Shown: piece after piece, positions 24,201-35,615 of the stretch
Layout of the letters: every line of letters begins with the position of its first letter
How positions within the stretch are numbered: the first letter of the stretch is position 1
Assembly: GCA_031213475.1 (NCBI GenBank)
Contig: JARUPZ010000003.1
Coordinates: 8,042,813 to 8,106,812, forward strand
Direction of reading: 5' to 3'
Length of the DNA stretch: 64,000 nucleotides
From: Nereocystis luetkeana
Taxonomy: Eukaryota > Sar > Phaeophyceae > Laminariales > Laminariaceae
Program-made: the position numbers and the translations under genes
Notes under the pieces: generated by a model
Told to the model about the DNA's origin: nothing
The model's input: only the letters and a program-made list of their open reading frames with translations
The model's database searches: none

Positions 24201-26687
24201 TTCAGCTCCACGCAGACCATGTCACCCAAACACAACTTTCAAGAACAACAGTATGCGAGGCACACATACTTTTGGAACTTGATAGCCAAACATGAACGGC
24301 ATTGCGAAGCTCTTGGGGGAATCATGTAGTTTCCCGATTGATGGGCGTATTTGTGGTTAAGGTAAGAAAATATTGGACCCAAAAGTACCCCACTCCACTC
24401 TCCCGCGCGGTGCCACGCTGTAACTAATTGAAGTGGCATGATTCTTGAGTTGCTGATCAGTTCCCACCTATCGATATCAAGATGGGCCAAGGCGTGCACC
24501 AACACTTTCTTCTTCAGCAGGCGGGGATCCTGGCCTGAAGCAGAAATCAGACCCACAACTTCCTGGGTCACTCGCCAAGAAGCATGTCGGAATCAAGCGT
24601 GTCGGGCGGACACAGGTCGGGCATTTCAAATCAGTCCGGCTGCGTGCTTGGTTGCACCAAGGTCACTGTAGCATGAGTATACCACACCAAGCATCGATTT
24701 ACACAGGCCAGTCGTTCACTCCAAAGTGTAGATCGCGAAGGTCAGATGGTATCATATGCGTTTGACTCGCATTTGAGGCGTTCTACGATAGAGGTTCACC
24801 CAATTGTTCCTGAGGCTCCTCACTTAAGGGGTTCCATACCTCACCCTAAACCTGACTTCAGCAAAGAAGCTCAAATTACATCGAGGCGAATAATACCATG
24901 GCCAGAGTCTAGAAAACGTTTTTTTTGCGAAGTCAAGATTGGCATTCCGACGATGTTGGGGTCAAGGAACCCCCTCTTTCAGAAACAAAATAGCGGAGAT
25001 GTGCTACCTCTATCGTAGAACGGGTCATTGGGTGACACCCGAGACCAGACAAGTGTATCTGCTTATCTCCTGCAGGCCGAAGTCCTGTAAGCTTGTCGGT
25101 GCTTGCAACTTTTCTCCTTCTTCTGTGCGGGCCTTACCTGCAAGATGTCGCGTGTTTTGGCGCTAACCGATCCCATGAAAGAGGTCATCTCGCGCTTGCC
25201 CTCCACGCTTAATCCCACAAGCAGCTCCTGATTTTTTACAACCGAAAGAACGCGTGCATATTATATAGGTCAACACGCTAGACCGTTTGAGTGCCGAGGC
25301 GAGTAAAATGGCCGTCCAGCAACCAGACCTTTCAGCAACAAGACAGACGTACGGCGTGTATCAGTTGAAGGCGATAGCTGGAATCACAGACGACGAACGT
25401 CTTAAATAGTATTTTGGTGCGATGTTGTGTTGTCTGACAGTTCGGCTGACTACGAGTCTGCACTTCGTATTTCTTCAACATGAAAAAAAAAAATCGTGAT
25501 GGAAGCCCTGTCCTCAGAAGAGGAGACCCATCGTCATACGAAGGCACGGGAAATTTGCGTACTGAAACGAGAAACACAAGAAGAGGACCGGACCAGGTCT
25601 GGCTGGTAATGTTCCTACTGTAGAATATTTGTTCGGAGTGCTCACGTAGTTGGTGCACGGATTCACGTGTAACGGCGTTTGGGGGTTTCACACAGGAAAT
25701 ATGGGTGATCCTGTATGGAGCGGTCAGTGGTTTGCGACGTGTTTTGTCCGCCACTTGATGCTCCCCCCCTTTCTTCGTTGTCTTGTGTGTGTTCTACGTG
25801 AATAATATATACCCTGAGGGGCTTCTATTAACTGGCTCAGGCTTGGCCCATCACATCAGTGAGTGCACCGAACAATATTTTTACGAAGTCTTTTACTTAC
25901 ACTGCGCGACCGTGATGCCCTATTTATAGTAGCCGCTCCAACTGTCGTGGCAGATAACACATGTCCTCTCATCTAGACTACAGCAAGCTGCTACTACTGA
26001 CCAAATGTACGTTTTCAACTGTTTTTCGGCACGGTTGGTTTCGTCTTCGGACTGTAATTTTCTACGATTGATTAGCTGGCTCGGCATCTCAGGGCATGGT
26101 TCCAAGCCCAGGAAAGGCGGGCCCACAACGTACACCATTCGAGGTTGCGCTTTACCAGGTATATTCAGCATACCAGGTGGTACACACGGCAGAGTTACGT
26201 GGTTCGCCTACTCTGTACGCTGCGATAGCAATGCAATTGTAGAGTCAACCGAACGATTTGCAAGATCTTGGGCCAATCACACCCTGACTGGTTGCCGTAT
26301 CAAGACACATCTCTGTGTACTTTGTTGATTGAGCTTTCCTTATTCTCAGCCAGCCAATCTCTATGATATGTAAGGCACGTGGATCATGTCAACCACATTT
26401 GGTCTAGTCCTCGTAGCAGGTAGCTGGTTTACATCATCCTCCCATATCGGCTACTCGCTACTTGCTACGCGTATAGCAGCCACCAGGTCCTCGTACCCAT
26501 TGCACGATATCCCCAGCCCCCAATCACTCACTTGTCTTGTGGCGGCAACCTTTGTCTTCTCTGCTGCCCGTGCTTGCGCTCTCGTGTTGCTGTGCTTCGA
26601 CATCGGTAGACGATTCGCTGGACCTTTGTGGGTGCCGACGGGTCTCCCGTGATGTTTGGGCTTCCCTCTAGCTTGGCCCACCTCCAT
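12203..26687 (-). CDS. 14-exon gene: charged coiled-coil protein, function unknown
   Basis: Exons in transcript order: 26687-26532 (ATG, 52 residues), 25227-25138, 24562-24468, 23001-22871, 22294-22197, 21824-21750, 20115-19516, 18874-18788, 18455-18325, 17101-16887, 16239-16089, 14518-14291, 13049-12950 and 12293-12203 (TAA). Twelve of thirteen junctions agree in phase with GT/AG borders, and exon lengths match the codon counts exactly. The protein is about 748 residues. The N-terminal exon is basic. Exons 2-6 form short helical segments (LLKKKVLVHALAHLDID; LVLQLADWDS-like pattern in exon 5). Exon 7 is a 200-residue Gly/Ser/Thr-rich linker with a small CxxC (RRMCSACTEELRG). Exons 8-13 (residues ~416-719) are rich in Arg, Glu and Ala and strongly predict coiled coil, for example REKRANERQAAKLRRKQQ. 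The protein ends PPEDPELAQKIALLTAM. Long Arg/Glu helices like these occur in flagellar and centriolar proteins, but that assignment is only a guess. The exon 13-14 phase is unresolved: the best donor gives phase 0 while the last exon wants phase 2, so a small exon or another donor is missing. Confidence 0.72.
14970..15240 (-). mobile_element. SINE-body fragment carrying another repeat between its halves
   Basis: 14970-15076 matches the tail half of the 42.3-kb SINE (CCCATTTATAATCTTCGCCC, CATAGCAGGCTCT), and 15195-15240 matches the next part (CTACGGCTCGTGCCTTACGT). Between them, bounded by poly-C tracts, is the ATGCATGA-type repeat. The layout suggests insertion of that repeat into the C-rich middle of the SINE. 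Confidence 0.55.
18055..18287 (-). mobile_element. tRNA-headed SINE-like copy in an intron
   Basis: The minus strand shows GGCTTGGTAGGGGGGTCC and GAGTTCAAGTCTCACC, close to the head at 46185, then a body ending GCGACAAAAAATGAAGGC and a G tract (plus poly-C at 18058-18064). It sits between exons 9 and 10 of the coiled-coil gene. Confidence 0.65.
21095..21490. mobile_element. ATGCATGA-type repeat followed by a SINE-body fragment
   Basis: 21095-21335 is an inverted copy of the repeat also seen at 2655-2890, 7290-7570, 15090-15195 and 59826-59930 (shared CATGCATG, CCAGGCAGAC, TTGAGGCGG). It abuts a poly-G tract (21372-21384), then the SINE segment CATACTATGTGACCCCGGAT. Lies in an intron of the coiled-coil gene. 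Confidence 0.6.
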
Positions 26688-27268
26688 GTTCTGATAATAT
26701 TGCTACTGCGCCAGCTGACTGCTACAACAAAAGACAGACGACCCGTCGTACAGCAGTAGAAACAACTATCCGTATGACCGAAAATATAGTAACGTTTTAT
26801 ACGAGTGTAAAATCCAAAACGTTTATTATATTAGCGACCACAACTGTACCCGGTAGACGTAATAATCGTAGTTGGGATTTGACCTACTCGGCTTTCTCTC
26901 AGGATTGCGCCTTCTGCGTTGGTGGGAGGCAGTCGCAGGTGCTTGGCCTTCGTGGACGATAGCTGCACATAGCAAGGGCACGGGCAACGTTCATCGGCCC
27001 CGGACGCCCAAACTCGCGAAGACCCCAGACCTCAGACGCTGAAAGGCATGCAGGGCAAAAATGCGGTGCAATTATGAACCGGCACATATAGCCCCGCGTA
27101 GAACGCCTTCGTCATACTACCAAAACGGCGAGGTTTGAGCACCCCAACCAGCTCACCCCAAGTGCTGCTCTGTGTTGGCTGTCACTCCCGTGTCCTTCGT
27201 AACCTCTTCTCGAAATCGTCACATGGGAGGGTCCACGTGGATCTCTCCTCTGTATCTGTTTATATCGC
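26688..27268. promoter_or_regulatory. Shared intergenic region between divergent genes
   Basis: 581 bases separate the predicted start codon of the minus-strand coiled-coil gene (26687) from that of the plus-strand cyclotransferase-like gene (27269). No exon-like open frame, repeat or MITE is evident inside. Transcription of both genes must begin here unless either has an unseen 5' non-coding exon. I see no clear TATA box or repeated operator, so the promoter role rests on gene arrangement only. Confidence 0.45.
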
Positions 27269-30200
27269 ATGGTTCGTTCGGTGGGGTTCATGTACTGGGC
27301 ACACGCGGGCAAAGTCTCGGCAGGCAAAGTGTTACGAGCGGTGCGATTGTGTTTGTTTTCTTCTTGCTGCTTCACACATCATGCGGGCGCCTTCGTGGGT
27401 AGAGCACCAGCTAGCATGTCAAGACAAGCAGGGCTGTTGCATTGGGACTATCACGGCAGTCTCACTACTGGGCGTGTCGTAGACTGCCAGAAGCAGCTGG
27501 GCTCTTCAACTTACAGCAGGACGTGTAGGCCCCGTCGCCTGCGAAATGACCGGGCACGGGTCCATGCTGCAGACGAAGAAGCGTCGCCCTCAGGAAATAC
27601 AGAGGTTGACGTGATACCGACGGCAATAATATGCGCAGCAGGAGCAGCAGCAGCAGCAGCAGCAGCAGTAGGAGCAGCAGCAGAAGCAGAAGCACCAGCA
27701 CCACCAACAATCGCTGTGAAATCGACTGAGCCAAGCTTTCTGGCGGCTGCAATCAAGGCCAACAGGGCGAACAGAGACGGCCCTCCGCAAGTCATTCTGT
27801 ATTTCGCTTTCGGCGCAAACATGAGCCCCTCAGTACTCACCGGGAAGAGGGGTGTTACGCCCATCGCATCGGCGCCGGCTCAGGCGCTCGCGTTTGCCAC
27901 TGAGCAAAGAAACCAGAACAGTGGTAGAATTGAAGCATCTTTCGCGGGAGACGAAGGCGACGAGAGACGGGTCTGCCTTGCTTTCAGCCACCGAGCAGGT
28001 ATTATGTGTACGGCTCGATTGGCGAGGCTCTAAATTTTGTGCGTTGTTGTTTCGTTGCACGCCTATATACACAGCTCTTTTTGTTCTTTGTAAATTCAAA
28101 CTTTTTATTGCAACTTCGCTGTACCTTTGGCATAGGTCTAGTAGTGGAGGGTTTCCCCGTAAAGTATAACAAAAAAACGGAGGGTTTCCCCGTAAAGTAT
28201 AACAAAAAAACGTTGCGAAAGAACGTCGTCTCAGTTAATTTCTGGCAAAATAAATCGTCGCGAAGTTCGCCGTGACGTTTGAACCACAGTTCGGCGAGTA
28301 GTCTGCGGAAATGATGTAGATCTCGATGTTCGGCCCGCTTTTTCATCTACCAGGTACCGTATTATATTTCCTGTGCCGATTGCGCATTCCTCATATACGC
28401 TCATCACCTACCCGATACAAAGCATGAACCCGCAAGAACGAAAACTTCCGGTTATCAACTGGCGCTACTGCCGTTGTACGCCCCTTCCATTCGTGGGTCC
28501 AATCACGTGTGTGTGTTGATTACTGTGTGTATGCCTGAAGCTCGTACAGCAGCAGTTGCCGGACGTACGAGTACATACAGCGAACACACCAGGTAGGCTG
28601 TCATACCTGGTGTTATACTACTGCTGTATTAATAGTGGTATAAAACGCTCGTATCTGGACAGCAAGCTCCAAAAACGCAAAATCATATGGAGCGATCCAG
28701 CGAGCCAAAGCTATCGTCCAGACGCACTGGAGAGCTGTTGCTCCCGGTCGCCCTTACAGGCCCAACGTCACCCCCCTCGATCCCCAGTCCGGCATGCTGC
28801 GGCTCTCCACCGCCTTGGCGATGGTCTCGGCTCGGCGGGGTGCCAGTGCAAAGGGAATGTCTGTAACGCTCGCTGTTGGTGTGGTTGCATGCCCCTTGCT
28901 GCGTGCACTCGAGGACATGTTTCCTCTCATCGACAAAAAACTCAATATGCGATCAGCGCAGAGCTCTAGATAGATGGGTTTCACTCAAACAGAAAGCAGC
29001 ATCTATCTCCCGCGGTGCCGGCCGGCCACACGTTGAAGCGGTATTGTCGTCGTGGTACGCTGCTGCTGCTGTGGATTGCTTACAGCGCACGAGATGAGGG
29101 ATGCCAAGGCTGGGAGATGGGGATGGCCTGGTTGCGGTCTGTTCACAGCTGTTCATCCTCACGGCGAAAAACAATACCAGGTACCTGGTATGCCGTAGAA
29201 GTACCTCTCGTCAGATTTTTTCGTCGTTATAAATTTTCTAGTTTTTTTATTTTCACGTACAATTTAGCGGCGTAACCTCGAGATGACTTTCATTGGGCGA
29301 GACGACGATCTTCACGACTTTCTTTTTTTACGGGGAGACCCTATAGTATATCCAGTCGACAGAGACAAGGATTCCCGGTGACATCTGTACGTATTCCTAT
29401 ATTCATACCTGGTACCAGGTATTACGTACGTATAGATCATACCGGGTACCAGGTACGCTGGACAGGTATTTAGAATACTGCTGTGGGTACAGTAGATAAT
29501 GGTAAAGTAGTGCTTGCACTTGTCACACATGCAACTGAAGTCACTGGTGTTTTCGGTTTGGTAGATCAATGCTCAAGTTGCCTGGACGGGTGAACTCGTA
29601 CGGGGGTTCGGCTCAACTCGTGGCAGGTTTAAATCTCAACGACCTTCTGGAGAAGAGGTGGACACATGTTTCGCCCCCTTCCCTTCATTTCGTTTTTATC
29701 TCGCATAGCGTTCGGCAATCCCCCTGCCCATCAAGTTTCGTCCATTTGTTTGCCAGCTCTTCGGGAGGGGAGGCTCGAGAGTTCGAACGTGAGACAAAAT
29801 ATGTAACGTTCTTTAACACGGCAAGAATGCCTATTGACCCCCTGGTCGATCAACCCGCATCAGCAAGAAACCTGTAGAATAGTAGACTATAATATCAACT
29901 GTGCAGTAGTTCAGAATACCTGGGCAAAACGCACCCACAATCTTTGTCTGAACCCAACCGGTAGAGCTTTCTACGAGGTGTAAGACACTCGGGTGCCATC
30001 AAAACAATATGCTATCTATCAGTATACCAAATTGACCGCGATACGAGCACAGGACTGAGGCTGGGATTCGCTCAAAACGTTCCTCTTTTTGCTGAGATGA
30101 GACTGCTGCTAAGATTTGACAGCGGCTACAAGTTTTTTTGGGGTAATAGTATTTGAAACAGGAGCGAGGAATACATATTTTTTTTGCGCTACTTAGGTTT

Positions 30201-32121
30201 CGAGCCATAGAACGCATCGTAGGGTAAACCGCAGTACTAGTGTGATCTTCAGCGGGGGGTGTACCAGCCTTTTGTTATACAACAGGCCATCTCTGGTGAC
30301 TTGTCGATCAGCCACTACTGTGCACCGTTCTTATCGCCTTGATGCCCGTGGCGAGTTTGTGTTGAGTGTGTCGTAACCCTGTTGAAGGGCCGGCTTGAAT
30401 TCTTCCGCTTCCGCTGTCCAGTTCGTTGTACCCTAATACCCTGACAATGCTGCACGCTTCCCCCATCAGTCCCGTAGTGTATATCCTTGCCACATGACTT
30501 CCGTTTTCCTCGTCTTCCGCTGCCTTGTTCCACACAACTTACACGCAAATGCCACCACATTTAGGCTATGCCACAATCGCCAAGGGCTTAGGCCCACCCC
30601 AGTCGTGGGAAGTGTCGCCCGGGGTGCACGGCGTGATACACGCTCTCTCTCCTTCGGACATGAAGCGGATCGAAGGCTTTGAAACGGGCTACCGAAAACG
30701 CTTGGTGCGTACCCGAGATAAAGATATATCGACCCTAAGCTAACGTGCAAATTCTACCTATCTACGTAAGGAACGCCACACGAGTGCGCGTTTTTTTTAT
30801 TCAATACTCGTTGCCTGGACGTCAAGACGCATGTCACGTTTTTTTGCAGGAACCGAAAACAGCGTGTCTGTGATATTGGTGTTGCAATTTCTCGTTTCGA
30901 GAGACTAGCGAGTGCTTTTCGTTTTTGTATGAAATATTCCAGCACTACGTCCCAGTGGGATGATGTTGCACTTGCTTTTTGCAGACGCTTCTAGTAACAT
31001 TGATGTTAGATCGCTCGTTCGACGTATCCGTCCCTGTCTTTTTGGGGTCCAACACAAGCTCTGTTCTCTGCCTGCCACTCGTTTCCTCGCACGTCGATCG
31101 CCTGTTTTTTCTTGGCACATGGGTTTGCTTCCTCCCCAAAGGTCGAGGTAGAGACATCCGCGGGAGAGCGAGATCGCGCTGTTTGCTTCGTTTCGAACCC
31201 TTCACAGGTACTCCCCACGAGCGTCCCGCCAACCTCCAGGTAAATCACCCGACACAGGGATTGCACTGGACTCTTTGTATTGCTTTTGTGAGGCCCGAAT
31301 TTTCCGTCAACTGAACGTGTTCATCATGACGGGGATCCTCAACCATTGCATCAACCATTCTACTCTCGAAACTCCCCCATACGTTTGAGCCCGGAGTATG
31401 TTTTACCTAGCTATCCCCATGGGATTGTGTATTGGGCATAGCTCACCGTTTTTCTAAAGTCCGTTTGTCCCTACGGTCTGCACAGGGCTCCTAGCGAGGA
31501 GCCTTAGATGGTTGAGGTTTTACCCCAAGATACCGAAGCACGCGTCGCCTCGAAATGCGGCATTTGTGTTGTTTTCTAACGTCCACGAGTGTCAGTACGT
31601 AGTGTCAGTACGTAGTGGGTCTGAGCCAGCCAGTGCATTAGCTGGGACAATAGTGCCCCGTGGCAGAGCATCGATGAAAGCTTCGGGGAGCACGAAAAAA
31701 ACCCGCGTCCTTGGTACGGCGAGCCTAAGGACTCGGTAGGTTTAGCCGAGTCGTGCAATCACTCTTGTCATGTCGGCCATCTCGACGAGTTAATGCGGTA
31801 TGCCTCCCGAAGATTCACGCGATAAGTTCCTCCTGAAAGCGGTCCTCGGCAACCCTTTGTCCCTCGGCATCCCACCCGGTGAAACCCAACAGATACCTTG
31901 AGTTGCTCCAAGCCGGCGCGTCACACCACGGCGTAGATGAAGGCTACCAGTCCTGGCTGGCACGCCTGCCTTCCGTCCCGTCAAAAGAAGCGGAAGCATC
32001 CCCGGAACGGATAAACACGCCTTCGAGAGTATTGGTGAACATGTTACTGGGTGTTTTGGCGATGATCGGCACTGGTGCGGCCGTAGTTAGGGTTGGCGGT
32101 GGGTTTGTCAACGGCACGTGA
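27269..32121 (+). CDS. Gamma-glutamylcyclotransferase-like protein, membrane-anchored
   Basis: Four exons: 27269-27998, 30565-30704, 31142-31239 and 31893-32121 (TGA). Phases 1, 0 and 2 match at every junction, giving 398 residues. The core matches the GGCT/AIG2-like fold, which releases 5-oxoproline from gamma-glutamyl amines or peptides: YFAFGANM at residues 178-185 (family YGSN-type substrate loop), then FSHRAGYATI, VHGVIHALSPSDM, and RIEGFETGY carrying the likely catalytic Glu283, then RYLELLQAGASHHG near the C-terminus. Two parts are unusual. The first ~41 residues look like a signal peptide ending AGA|F (A41-F42), as in heterokont plastid precursors (ASAF-type motif). Residues ~369-391 form a hydrophobic segment suited to a C-terminal membrane anchor. 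A poly-Ala run from a GCA repeat lies between the leader and the domain. An internal Met eight residues in is an alternative start. The family call is firm; location is inference. Confidence 0.82.
27634..27692 (+). repeat. (GCA)n coding microsatellite, poly-Ala
   Basis: An imperfect GCA/CAG run in exon 1 of the cyclotransferase-like gene, read in the Ala frame. It lies in the linker before the catalytic domain and is likely length-variable. Confidence 0.85.
28146..28211 (+). repeat. 33-bp direct tandem duplication
   Basis: Two perfect adjacent copies of a 33-bp unit starting GGAGGGTTTCCCCGTAAAG, in intron 1 of the cyclotransferase-like gene. Just upstream (28085-28140) is sequence homologous in inverse orientation to the SINE-like copy near 46270-46320, so the intron carries transposon remnants. 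Confidence 0.85.
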
Positions 32122-34939
32122 CTTTCAGCTTGGTCATTCATCTTGTTCTCGGACTTGGAAGAACACGCTTTTTTACGAGATTCCCATGGTCAGGTTTTCA
32201 ACAGTTTGTCGCTGGCCGTCTCTGGCGTGATACCTTAGCGGCTGCGATTAGATCATTTTTTCTCGATGGATGGAATCAGTCGGTGTCATGGCGCTGGTTA
32301 TTGTGTCGAGGGCTGCACGATGCAATGTTGCGTACTGTATGCGCGGCAGACAAGAACAGCTTTGTATCGATCGTTTCGAGTATAATTGGAGGCGACAGTA
32401 TTGCCACACTCTTTGGCGTATTACAACTGCCAGTCGTTTTCGGGCGTGTGCTGCCATGAGCTTACCGGAGAGAATCATGCCACGGTACGGGTGCACTATT
32501 TGTTTTCTGGGTGTCCTCGCATGAAGAGCTCTGTACCTCACCCGAAACATGATCTTGGAGGAAAGTGTAAACTGTTACTCGATGAACGATCGCATGAGCT
32601 ATAATCAAAATGAAAACGAGGAATACTGCATACCTCGTACACAGCAATACAATTCCGACAGTTTCCTGTTAAGGAGCCCCCGCCGTCCAGAAAACGTGTT
32701 GGCCTAAAAGCGCTACCTCTGTCGAGACACGCATGGAGACGACTTCAGGCGTTCCGATGGTGTTTGCACGTCGCACCTCACGAAACCATTCTCGAAAGAG
32801 AGTGAAACACAGCTCCAGTAAATATCACCACTCCCAAGTGGTGCAGTCAACATTCCAGCCCACTTGACTGCAAAGGTCAGCATGGTGCTCGTGTCCGAGG
32901 GCCCAAAGCCCAAAACGACTAACCACCTCCATTGTATGACACGGGCCTATCCACGGTGACCCGGCCGTTGACAATAAATGATTTTGCATACCAGGTACAC
33001 CTTCACGATGCAGCGAGTATATTTATTTGCAAGTCACTCCCCACCGTCTGTAGGCACTCCGCTATCCTCACACCTACGTAATCGCCACATCTTTGCATCT
33101 ATGAGCTCCCAAAAACACGAAGACGGCTGAGGCGATCGACGACATGTGACGTGCACCTATGGACGCCGGGTCACTGCATCGCACGCCTACTGCAACAACG
33201 GAAGAGAAAAACATTTCCCACCGTAACACTAGCTACTCGTGCCCCCCCCTCCCCCCGCTTCGATAGAAGAAATAGGGGGGGTGGGGCGGCAGAGAAGAAG
33301 GCATACCCTCCTGGCTTGAATCGACAAACCAGCGACTGCCTCACGTCTGCCCCAGCTCGTCACAGGATCTCGTGCTTGCTCGTGCCCGGCGTGGAGGTGC
33401 TGACCTACGCTCGATGCCTCAAGGACTGCGTTCGAGGCCCTATCCCAGTTCCCGACACAGACATGCCATATTCTCTCTACCAATAAACCCTGCTTTGTCC
33501 GTTACTTTGTTTGCGGAGGCCGTTACTTCGTCTACGGACAAAACTACCGTCTAACTCAGCCGGTGTTCGGATCTTTCAAACGAAGGATTGCGTTGTGGAG
33601 CCTTTTAGTATTCGGCAGCATAATACACGATGCCTCCTACGGACGGGCGATCCACGCCAATTAAAGCGTTCATACTTCATGCTGGCATTTGCGTGTTATA
33701 CCCGTGTTTTTTTCACTCTACAGATCTATTTCGTATGTACAACCTATAACGTCAGTTCTATCTCTTTTATATCATATGCGTACTTACTTGGTATGCTACT
33801 CTACTGCTGTAACAAACACTGCATGGCGCATGCTACGATAGAAGTAGCTCCCAATGGTTCCTAGCCCCCTCACCGAAGCTCCACACCGCGCCCACTACCT
33901 GGCTTCGGAATCTTTAGGCTCAACCCGATGATTAATCCCATGCCCCAAGTGTACAACGAAAGCTACCATGCAACACGAAGGGGATGCATTACCCAGTAAT
34001 TGCCGGAGTAGTTCCACGGTCGAGGATCTTCAGTCAGAACCTTGATTATTCGGTACAAAAGGACTATACCTATACTGTATCACGCGTCGAATGTGAATTA
34101 GTCGTTTTGCCCCATTCCGTTACCCGTGTTACTGCTCGACACACCGAGTTAACGTCGGACTGCTTTCGCTTTGGTATTCTGGATCGGACCGCTCGGACGG
34201 TGAGTGTTTGCTGAACGCGAAGCACACACTTTGTGATTTATCAGGCATGCCCGTTAGCGGCCTATGCCGTCGAAACATACCTGCTTCAGCGTATATTGGA
34301 GGGCGTACAACGAGGCGGAATGTGCACACGTACTATTATCTCATGTGTACAATGAACATGGTGGTATCGTGCACACTACTCAGTACTGCACCAGGCGTAC
34401 CATATTGGGAGTACGATATGTACGCGATGGCTATGAGTCACTGTCTGTTGTACATGGAGATAACTGGCAGGTTTTTCCCGGATACACCGAGACTACCACT
34501 ATACCTAGCTTATCGAATACGTCTCATTTCTACAGTCCAGTCTTTTGGCTCCTTCCGTGGCCTTCTGTGGGGGACACACACACGCGTTTTAACTCGCCTG
34601 TACGAGGCCAACATACGCCAAAAAACAACATTGTGGCGGGATAAACCTGTTTCATCGCTGTTGCATACTTCACTTTGTCTATGTTTTGGCGCAGACAGGT
34701 ACTCGCAGATAATCTACCTCTGGTGGCACAAGTTAACCCGACTCTCAATTTTGGTGGCTTTCCATATTCTAAACTACACAGAACAGTGCACAAAACTAGA
34801 GCACATGCCATGGAGGTCTTTCCCTCCTTGCTCAAAGCCTATGTATGGACAAAGGAGCAAGTTCGATGCCTAAACGTTCTCCTAAACTTCGATCATGTGA
34901 GAAACACTTATAGTACGGTATACCGGTACGGGCACCTAC
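32122..34939. other. Gene-poor stretch with coding-like but unresolved frames
   Basis: No gene could be assembled here. Right after the cyclotransferase stop is a 113-codon plus-strand frame (32118-32459) that probably lies in the 3' UTR. A GC-rich patch at 33230-33485 stays open in two plus frames and one minus frame and may hold an exon. The motif CCGTTACTT is duplicated at ~33505 and ~33525. From 33984 to 34214 a plus frame ends at a good donor (gtgagt). It is followed by the overlapping open frames described separately. Confidence 0.4.
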
Positions 34940-34959
34940 CATTCCGCTCCTGTTCCTGA
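34208..34959 (+). other. Stop-poor stretch, two overlapping plus frames, unidentified
   Basis: One plus frame runs 34208-34873 with no stop (221 codons). The next frame runs 34264-34959 with a single TAA at 34642. Local base composition is near 48% GC, so both being open by chance is unlikely. The second frame has a protein-like composition (VRDGYESLSVVHGDNWQVF). A 101-codon minus frame (34835-34530) is also open. No family is recognised, and I cannot say which frame, if any, is translated. The 3' tip overlaps the antisense ankyrin exon at 34940-35013. Confidence 0.3.
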
Positions 34960-35615
34960 TGGAAGAGCTTGCTCCCTTGTCGGCAAGGTACCGTCCAAGG
35001 GTATCACCATAACCTGGCACGCCGGGGGTCGCTTTTGGTTTGATTTGTTCCTGGTTGTATGTGTGCTCCAGTATAAGTTTGCTGAAGGACGTTGCTTAAA
35101 ACCGCTGGCCGGAGATACGCATGTGCATGCGTATGAACCGGGTGCTGGAGCCGAATAAGACTTTCTTCTGGTAAAGCTGCGGCAGATCGCAGCTGGTTAC
35201 ACCGGCAAAAACGTGCCGCAGCACTTGGTTCGGTCTATAGGGACCGGCAACACCAGGACATAAAATTCTTCGCGCTGCAGTAGAATACTTTCGTAATGAG
35301 ATGACTGTAATGTTGAACAATACGGCCGAACTCAATCTCACGACCGGGCGACGTTGGGCCACACACGAAGTTCTGCCAGTGAAAAGCTGGGACTGTGCTG
35401 ACGGCATACATCGCCATAAACCTCAAACGCTGCAAACAGACGATTACCCACCGAACGCATAGCAGAAGTGAAGGGCGGTGTTTCCGCGATAATTTCTGGC
35501 GTTCATGTCTGCACCCCTTCGTAAGGCCGCTTTCACCGCACGCTTGTGGCCGTTCTGGCAGGCCACCAAGAGGATGGTGTTGCCGTGGTCGTCTCGCACA
35601 TCGGCAGGCACGCCG
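34940..35615 (-). CDS. Ankyrin-repeat protein gene, two exons, partial
   Basis: Exons 35615-35452 and 35013-34940 join in phase 1 across a GT/AG intron. They encode about 1.5-2 ankyrin repeats with the classic helix-turn-helix signature: DDHGNTILLVACQNGHK, then RGADMNARNYRGNTALHF, then YGDTLGRYLADKGASS. The exon ends at a good donor (gtaggt), so more coding sequence should follow at lower coordinates, but I did not find it. Upstream, the same frame continues in a natural-looking way (EVDLLTKCVLLPRVELAF) but is broken by a TGA at 35620-35618, immediately before SGVPADVRDD. Either the exon starts at an acceptor here (ctttctgaag) or the copy carries a nonsense mutation. Ankyrin repeats mediate protein-protein binding; the partner is unknown. 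Confidence 0.68.

Noticed and set aside
32118-32459. 113-codon plus frame overlapping the end of the cyclotransferase gene
   Set aside because: It begins at the stop of that gene without a splice or promoter signal and is more likely 3' UTR.
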